From positions 1 through 8,526 of the forward strand of contig JAMCRB010000048.1 of the NCBI GenBank assembly GCA_023380435.1: a DNA stretch of 8,526 nucleotides, in the 5' to 3' direction. Both the position numbers and the translations under genes were made by a program. This document shows positions 5,240 to 8,526 of the stretch, one piece after another. How positions within the stretch are numbered: position 1 is the stretch's first letter; each line of letters begins with the position of its first letter. Under the pieces are notes generated by a model, which did not search any database, was not told the origin of the DNA, and saw only the letters and a program-made list of their open reading frames with translations. The stretch comes from Candidatus Parvarchaeota archaeon. Lineage in GTDB: Archaea; Nanobdellota; Nanobdellia; Parvarchaeales; Parvarchaeaceae.

Positions 5240-6637
5240 TCATTCCATTGATTGTCCTACTATTTTATCCTTTATAGGCCTGAACTCGTCTCCATTTTCC
5301 TGGAGAAGAGAGAAGTAGAACTGGTATATTATCATTACTATAAGAAGTATACCTATGCCTGCTGTAAGGGTATCTAAGAACGTAGCTACCGCTGCGACTA
5401 GGCCGGTAAGTGCTCCCCCAAGTATGGCCAGAGGGACGATGTAACGCTTGAATATGTCTACTAGAACCCTTTCATCTCTCCTGAAGCCAGGCATCGAAAG
5501 TCCGGATTCCATAAGCTGTTTGACGACGGATTTTGGATCCTGTCCGCCAAGATACATCCAGATGTATGAAAATGCGGCAGCCCCTATCACTAAAATGAGT
5601 GTATAGAAAGCCATCGACTCCAGTTCGAGTGCGGTTATCCCCGTTGTAGTTGCGCTGACATACAGCTGCTGAACTGTGGGTGGAGTAAGCAAGGCTGCTA
5701 TACCGGATACCGCTACCTGCTGCGTCCCGAAAATTGTGTGCTCCGTCACGTAGGTGCCTAGAAGATGATTACCTGCATTAAACAAGGTAAGCCCGAAGAA
5801 CTGCACTCCGGCGACCATTGTCACTATAAGCACTATCGGGATGATGCTTGTGTAAAAAAGCGAGACTGGCCATCTTATCGAGTAACCTTTCAGCCTTCCA
5901 AACGAAAGCGGCAGTTCGACCTTGACGCCCTGAAGCCAGATGGAGACAGCAAACAGCGCTATGGTCGAGATTATCGTTATTATAGGGAAAAGCGCATTCA
6001 GTGGTATGCCGGCTATGAATGACGATATTATCGAAGGTACTGCCCCTATCGGTGAAACGAATGGATTGAAGGCGGTATTTATGAGCTGCAGAGAGATGCC
6101 TGCAAGTATGAAAAGACTTATACCGGAGCCAATGCCCCACTTGCTCACTACCTCGTCCATAAAGAGCAGGACGATTCCGGCTGCTACTAGCTGTATGAAC
6201 ATTATGATGGGCAGAGTTATACCCGGCCCGGCAGGCACGAGAGCGCCGCTGAAAACATACACTCCATTCTCTATCATTATAAATGCCAGAGCCGCGACTT
6301 TCTGTATCCCCTGAAACAGCACCCTGCCTTCCCTTTCAGAGGTGTCTATGTGTATTATGTCGGTTCCCTGAAGCATCTGTATAAGTATGCTTGCACTGAC
6401 TATCGGTCCTATACCCAATGAAAGCAGCGAGCCGAAGTGTGACGCGATAAGAACCTGCAGTATCTCAAAACTTAGGCTGTATGATTTGCTCACGCCGAAA
6501 ACTGGGATAAATGACATCACTATGAATAAAAGCAGGATACCGAGAGTCCATTTCATCTTGGTCGCCAGGTCCAGCTTCTTTTCAGGTACTGGGACCGAAG
6601 GCAGGTTCGATAAGATTTTCTTCAGTTTCTCATTCAT
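5240..6637 (-). CDS. secY: Preprotein translocase subunit SecY
   Basis: This 465-residue, ten-helix channel protein is the core of the SecYEG translocon (Sec61-alpha homologue), which moves proteins across or into the cytoplasmic membrane. Visible family marks are the plug/TM2 region 'FGSLLSLGIGPIVSASILIQML' (68-89, the plug helix and pore seal), 'DEVVSKWGIGSGISLFI' (161-177), the cytosolic ribosome-docking loop between TM6 and TM7 with 'FGRLKGYSIRWPVSLFYTS' (246-264), and the second docking loop with 'GFRRDERVLVDIFKRYIVP' (384-402). Length is usual for archaea. In the usual 'YTSNIPV'-type stretch the Asn position is Ile here (residue 265). The start overlaps the uL15 stop by 8 nt (ATGAATGA), which implies translational coupling. 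The location after uL15 is the normal archaeal spc arrangement. Confidence 0.97.
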   Translation of the reverse strand: MNEKLKKILSNLPSVPVPEKKLDLATKMKWTLGILLLFIVMSFIPVFGVSKSYSLSFEILQVLIASHFGSLLSLGIGPIVSASILIQMLQGTDIIHIDTSEREGRVLFQGIQKVAALAFIMIENGVYVFSGALVPAGPGITLPIIMFIQLVAAGIVLLFMDEVVSKWGIGSGISLFILAGISLQLINTAFNPFVSPIGAVPSIISSFIAGIPLNALFPIITIISTIALFAVSIWLQGVKVELPLSFGRLKGYSIRWPVSLFYTSIIPIVLIVTMVAGVQFFGLTLFNAGNHLLGTYVTEHTIFGTQQVAVSGIAALLTPPTVQQLYVSATTTGITALELESMAFYTLILVIGAAAFSYIWMYLGGQDPKSVVKQLMESGLSMPGFRRDERVLVDIFKRYIVPLAILGGALTGLVAAVATFLDTLTAGIGILLIVMIIYQFYFSLLQENGDEFRPIKDKIVGQSME

Positions 6638-7031
6638 AAACGTCGCCGCCTGCGGCTTTTAGTTCATCCAAGGCCTTCTTCGATGCTTTGCCGTAAACTG
6701 CGAGCTTGAACTTTTCGTTGCCGAATCTTCCGCAGACCTTAGAATAGCCGAGTTTGTCAAGCTTTAAAACGTATCTCTCGCCGTCTTTTTCCGCTTCTCC
6801 GCGCTTCTCGAGAGACTGTATCAACGACCCGACGCGGCTGAGGTTTAAAGGTATGTTTCTTTTATTCGAATAAGAATAAGTGTGCCTGTTTGCGAGGAAC
6901 GAGGTCTGTTTCTGCTGCCCGCGCTTTCCTCCTCCGGCCCGGCCCCTCCCACCGCGGTTTCCTGCCTTTCTCGTCCTTTTACCGGACCCTCTGCCTGCAG
7001 TGGAGCTTCCTCTCAAGTGTTTCTTGTTCAT
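6630..7031 (-). CDS. rpl15: Large-subunit ribosomal protein uL15
   Basis: This 133-residue ribosomal protein has the long basic, glycine-rich N-terminal arm typical of uL15 that threads into 23S rRNA (residues 1-40, including 'GNRGGRGRAGGGKRGQQK'). A compact C-terminal domain follows (about 56-130), ending in 'ALDELKAAGGDVYE'. It is slightly shorter than many archaeal versions (about 145 residues), but no conserved block seems lost. The start overlaps the uL30 stop by 4 nt (ATGA), and GGATGAT lies directly before the ATG as a weak Shine-Dalgarno. The stop lies inside the SecY start region. Position between uL30 and SecY confirms the identity. Confidence 0.95.
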   Translation of the reverse strand: MNKKHLRGSSTAGRGSGKRTRKAGNRGGRGRAGGGKRGQQKQTSFLANRHTYSYSNKRNIPLNLSRVGSLIQSLEKRGEAEKDGERYVLKLDKLGYSKVCGRFGNEKFKLAVYGKASKKALDELKAAGGDVYE

Positions 7032-7477
7032 ATCATCCTTTTAAGCAGCTCATCCATGTTGCTGCCCCTGTATCCGAACGCCCCTTTTACCGTGAAAGGC
7101 GCTTTTTTACCCATTCTGCCAAAGCCCTTCAATGGAGGGTGAAGACCGAAGACCCTTTTTATCCCAAGGTCTCTAAGGTTTTTTTTGCCTTCAATTATTT
7201 CTTGTGCTGTAGAATCTGGATCGCTACCTTTCCAGTCAAAGCGCTTGGAGTTGCTCAGTTTAGCCCTTTTTTTGAGAAGAGCTGCCAAAGAATCTTTATT
7301 TATCTCTCCGTATGCAAGCACACTCTCAGCGACTTTAAGAAGACCGAGATTTGAAGGATTCTTCCTCAGGATAACGCAAGAGTTGGTCTTGTTAAGACCT
7401 AAAGTCCTCAAAGCGGTCTGTATGTCCGAGCTTTTCTTTATCGATGATCTTATCTTTATTGCGCAGAGCATTTCCAT
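7028..7477 (-). CDS. rpl30: Large-subunit ribosomal protein uL30
   Basis: This 149-residue protein is of the archaeal/eukaryotic L30 (yeast L7-like) type, more than twice as long as the bacterial one. The N-terminal ferredoxin-like core begins with 'LCAIKIRSSIKKSSDIQTALRTLGL' (4-28) and 'NSCVILRKN'. The archaeal C-terminal extension includes 'RVFGLHPPLKGFGRMGKKAPF' (108-128), a conserved rRNA-contacting segment. The start is 3 nt after the uS5 stop. GGTGGGATGA upstream may act as the ribosome binding site, with GGTG 9 nt from the ATG; a second ATG two codons downstream is possible. The coding strand has a run of eight A (7179-7186) inside Gly-Lys-Lys-Asn codons. Confidence 0.94.
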   Translation of the reverse strand: MEMLCAIKIRSSIKKSSDIQTALRTLGLNKTNSCVILRKNPSNLGLLKVAESVLAYGEINKDSLAALLKKRAKLSNSKRFDWKGSDPDSTAQEIIEGKKNLRDLGIKRVFGLHPPLKGFGRMGKKAPFTVKGAFGYRGSNMDELLKRMI

Positions 7478-7480
7478 GTT

Positions 7481-8254
7481 TCATCCCACCACGCCCAAGG
7501 CAGATTTTTCGGATTCCATGAACCTGTAGTAGTTCAATTTTTTGAGAGCGTCAAACGTAGCATAGCCAAGATTTATCCTGGTATTTGTCTGGCCGCGGAC
7601 AAGCGACCACACATCCTTTATCCCTGCTAATCTCAATATGGATTTTATGTCGTCGACTACGCAGAAACCTATCCCTCTCGGGGCAGGTATAAGGCTTACT
7701 ATTACCGAACCGGACTTTCCGCTGACTCTTAATGGTATAGAATGATGACCTTTGCACGCGCACTCCCAGCTACCGCAGCCAGTGGCTATTTTTACTATGC
7801 TCAACTTTGCTTTCTTCAGCGCCTTTTCTTTCGCTGTTACAGATTCTAGGCCGCGGCCCTTGCCGACTCCTATGTGCCCGTTGCCGTCGCCAACGACTGC
7901 CATCGCGGAGAAATGCTGCCTTTTGGCTTTTGCTGTGACTTTCTGCGTGTTTCTTACTATACGCCTCTTTCCGCCGCCGAGCTTTCCTTTCGACTGGCCT
8001 ATGAATAGGAATTCTGTCTGCAGATTTGGGATAAGATAGTCCACTATCTCCGGTTCCAGCATTTTCATGTTGTTTTCGAGTATTTCGTCTATGCTGGTTA
8101 TCTCGCCGCTTGCAACTGAAGCGCCGAGAGCGGTCTTGAATGCGTATCCTTTTGCCTTATTTTCCTGCACTGGCTGCTCCGAGGAGGCCTCTTTCTCTAT
8201 CTCCTTCTTTGCTTCCGCTGCTACAGCTGTGTTTTCCTCATTTTCCATATGCAT
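7481..8254 (-). CDS. rps5: Small-subunit ribosomal protein uS5, with N-terminal extension and basic insertion
   Basis: This 257-residue protein is longer than usual archaeal uS5 (about 210). The core is clear: the N-terminal RNA-binding half with 'MAVVGDGNGHIGVGKGRG' (118-135), the archaeal/eukaryotic 'GCGSWECACKGHHSIPLRV' (159-177) and the C-terminal half with 'SLIPAPRGIGFCVVDDI' (187-203) and 'GIKDVWSLVRGQTNTRINL' (211-229). The first 35 residues are acidic, Ala/Glu-rich and probably disordered. A basic, glycine-containing insertion (about 88-114) precedes the core strand. Two starts fit, ATG at 8254 or at 8248 (dropping Met-His); I kept the longer. The start overlaps the uL18 stop by 17 nt. 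The protein helps shape the mRNA entry tunnel and decoding region of the 30S subunit. Confidence 0.95.
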   Translation of the reverse strand: MHMENEENTAVAAEAKKEIEKEASSEQPVQENKAKGYAFKTALGASVASGEITSIDEILENNMKMLEPEIVDYLIPNLQTEFLFIGQSKGKLGGGKRRIVRNTQKVTAKAKRQHFSAMAVVGDGNGHIGVGKGRGLESVTAKEKALKKAKLSIVKIATGCGSWECACKGHHSIPLRVSGKSGSVIVSLIPAPRGIGFCVVDDIKSILRLAGIKDVWSLVRGQTNTRINLGYATFDALKKLNYYRFMESEKSALGVVG

Positions 8255-8526
8255 TTATCTTTTCTATGCTCTTATTCACGTATTCCTTTATATTCTTAGC
8301 TTTCTCCGAAGTTATCCTTGAAAACTGCTTTTCTTTGCTGGAAGCCGCATAGCTGCTTATGTGGGCGCCGAATATCCTTTCATTGTCCAGAGGCAATTCA
8401 CCTGCATGCAGGTTTAGACCGGCCTCTTGTGCTCCCTTGACGGCGAAGTAAATGAAACTGTCCTTCTTCAGGGTCCTTGAGCCGCTGTCCAGTATCGCTT
8501 CCCTGGCGCTCGATTTCTTTCCTATG
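8238..8526 (-). CDS. rpl18: Large-subunit ribosomal protein uL18, C-terminal part (5' end outside window)
   Basis: Translating the - strand in from the right edge (first full codon at 8525) gives 95 residues with no stop until the TGA at 8240-8238. The segment contains 'AREAILDSGSRTLKK', 'FAVKGAQEAGLNL' and 'LDNERIFGAHISSYA'. These correspond to the archaeal uL18 pattern 'EAYLDIGL', 'ALKGAxDAGL' and 'ERIxGEHIxxYA', followed by a basic C-terminal helix. uL18 binds 5S rRNA in the central protuberance of the large subunit. It lies directly before uS5, its usual place in the archaeal spc cluster, and its last codons overlap the uS5 start by 17 nt. The N-terminus is outside the window. Confidence 0.9.
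   Translation of the reverse strand, partial: IGKKSSAREAILDSGSRTLKKDSFIYFAVKGAQEAGLNLHAGELPLDNERIFGAHISSYAASSKEKQFSRITSEKAKNIKEYVNKSIEKINAYGK

Noticed and set aside
7179..7186. Run of eight A on the coding strand of uL30, forming A-AAA-AAC, a known slippery heptamer
   Set aside because: The uL30 frame is intact on both sides, the -1 product would add nothing recognisable, and Lys-Lys-Asn codons explain the run.
6890..7354. 154-residue open frame on the + strand across uL15 and uL30
   Set aside because: It is antisense to two certain ribosomal protein genes and its composition (Ser, Phe, Pro, Arg) is that of the complement of Lys/Gly-rich genes.
1..8526. Mobile elements, CRISPR repeats, toxin-antitoxin or defence genes
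   Set aside because: No repeat array, transposase, integrase, terminal inverted repeats or small toxin-like pairs are visible; all space is filled by housekeeping or membrane genes.

Overview
The window reads as archaeal chromosome. Three lines of evidence agree. The ribosomal proteins (uL18, uS5, uL30, uL15) have archaeal-type sequences. The membrane proteins belong to archaeal families: archaeal SecY, a DUF106 YidC-like protein and a presenilin-type PSH protease. Three genes have a TATA-like box about 26 nt before the first ATG, which is the layout of archaeal leaderless transcripts. Packing is very tight (tail-to-tail junctions of 0 and 6 nt, stop/start overlaps in the operon). Together with a basic insertion in uS5, this suggests a small-genome lineage, possibly DPANN (for example Micrarchaeota-like). 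That placement is an inference. AT-ending and ATA/AGG-type codons are common, and base composition looks moderate by eye.

Left part (1-3221). The C-terminus of an Lhr-family helicase enters from the left on the + strand and meets, tail to tail, a metallo-beta-lactamase-fold hydrolase on the - strand. Upstream of the hydrolase on the - strand lie an unrecognised membrane-anchored, Ser/Asn-rich surface protein and an APC-superfamily permease. These two are 24 bp apart and may be co-transcribed.

Middle (3222-4515). A divergent promoter region of about 114 bp separates the permease from a + strand pair: a presenilin-like intramembrane aspartyl protease and a MIP18/DUF59 iron-sulfur-assembly-type protein, 4 nt apart.

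Right part (4516-8526, - strand). This is the end of the archaeal spc-type ribosomal operon, read right to left: uL18 (partial) - uS5 - uL30 - uL15 - SecY - DUF106/YidC-like. All junctions overlap or lie within 3 nt, so the genes are almost certainly one translationally coupled unit. The last gene abuts the MIP18 gene with no intergenic base.

Working theme: ribosomal proteins, the Sec channel and a YidC/EMC3-type insertase are made from one unit, and an intramembrane protease is encoded just beyond it on the other strand. The neighbourhood is therefore rich in membrane-protein synthesis and turnover functions. No mobile element, CRISPR array, tRNA or rRNA is visible, and I see no clear evidence of a wholly new system. 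The most distinctive items are the large extracytoplasmic loop in the DUF106 protein, the orphan surface protein and the uS5 extensions.
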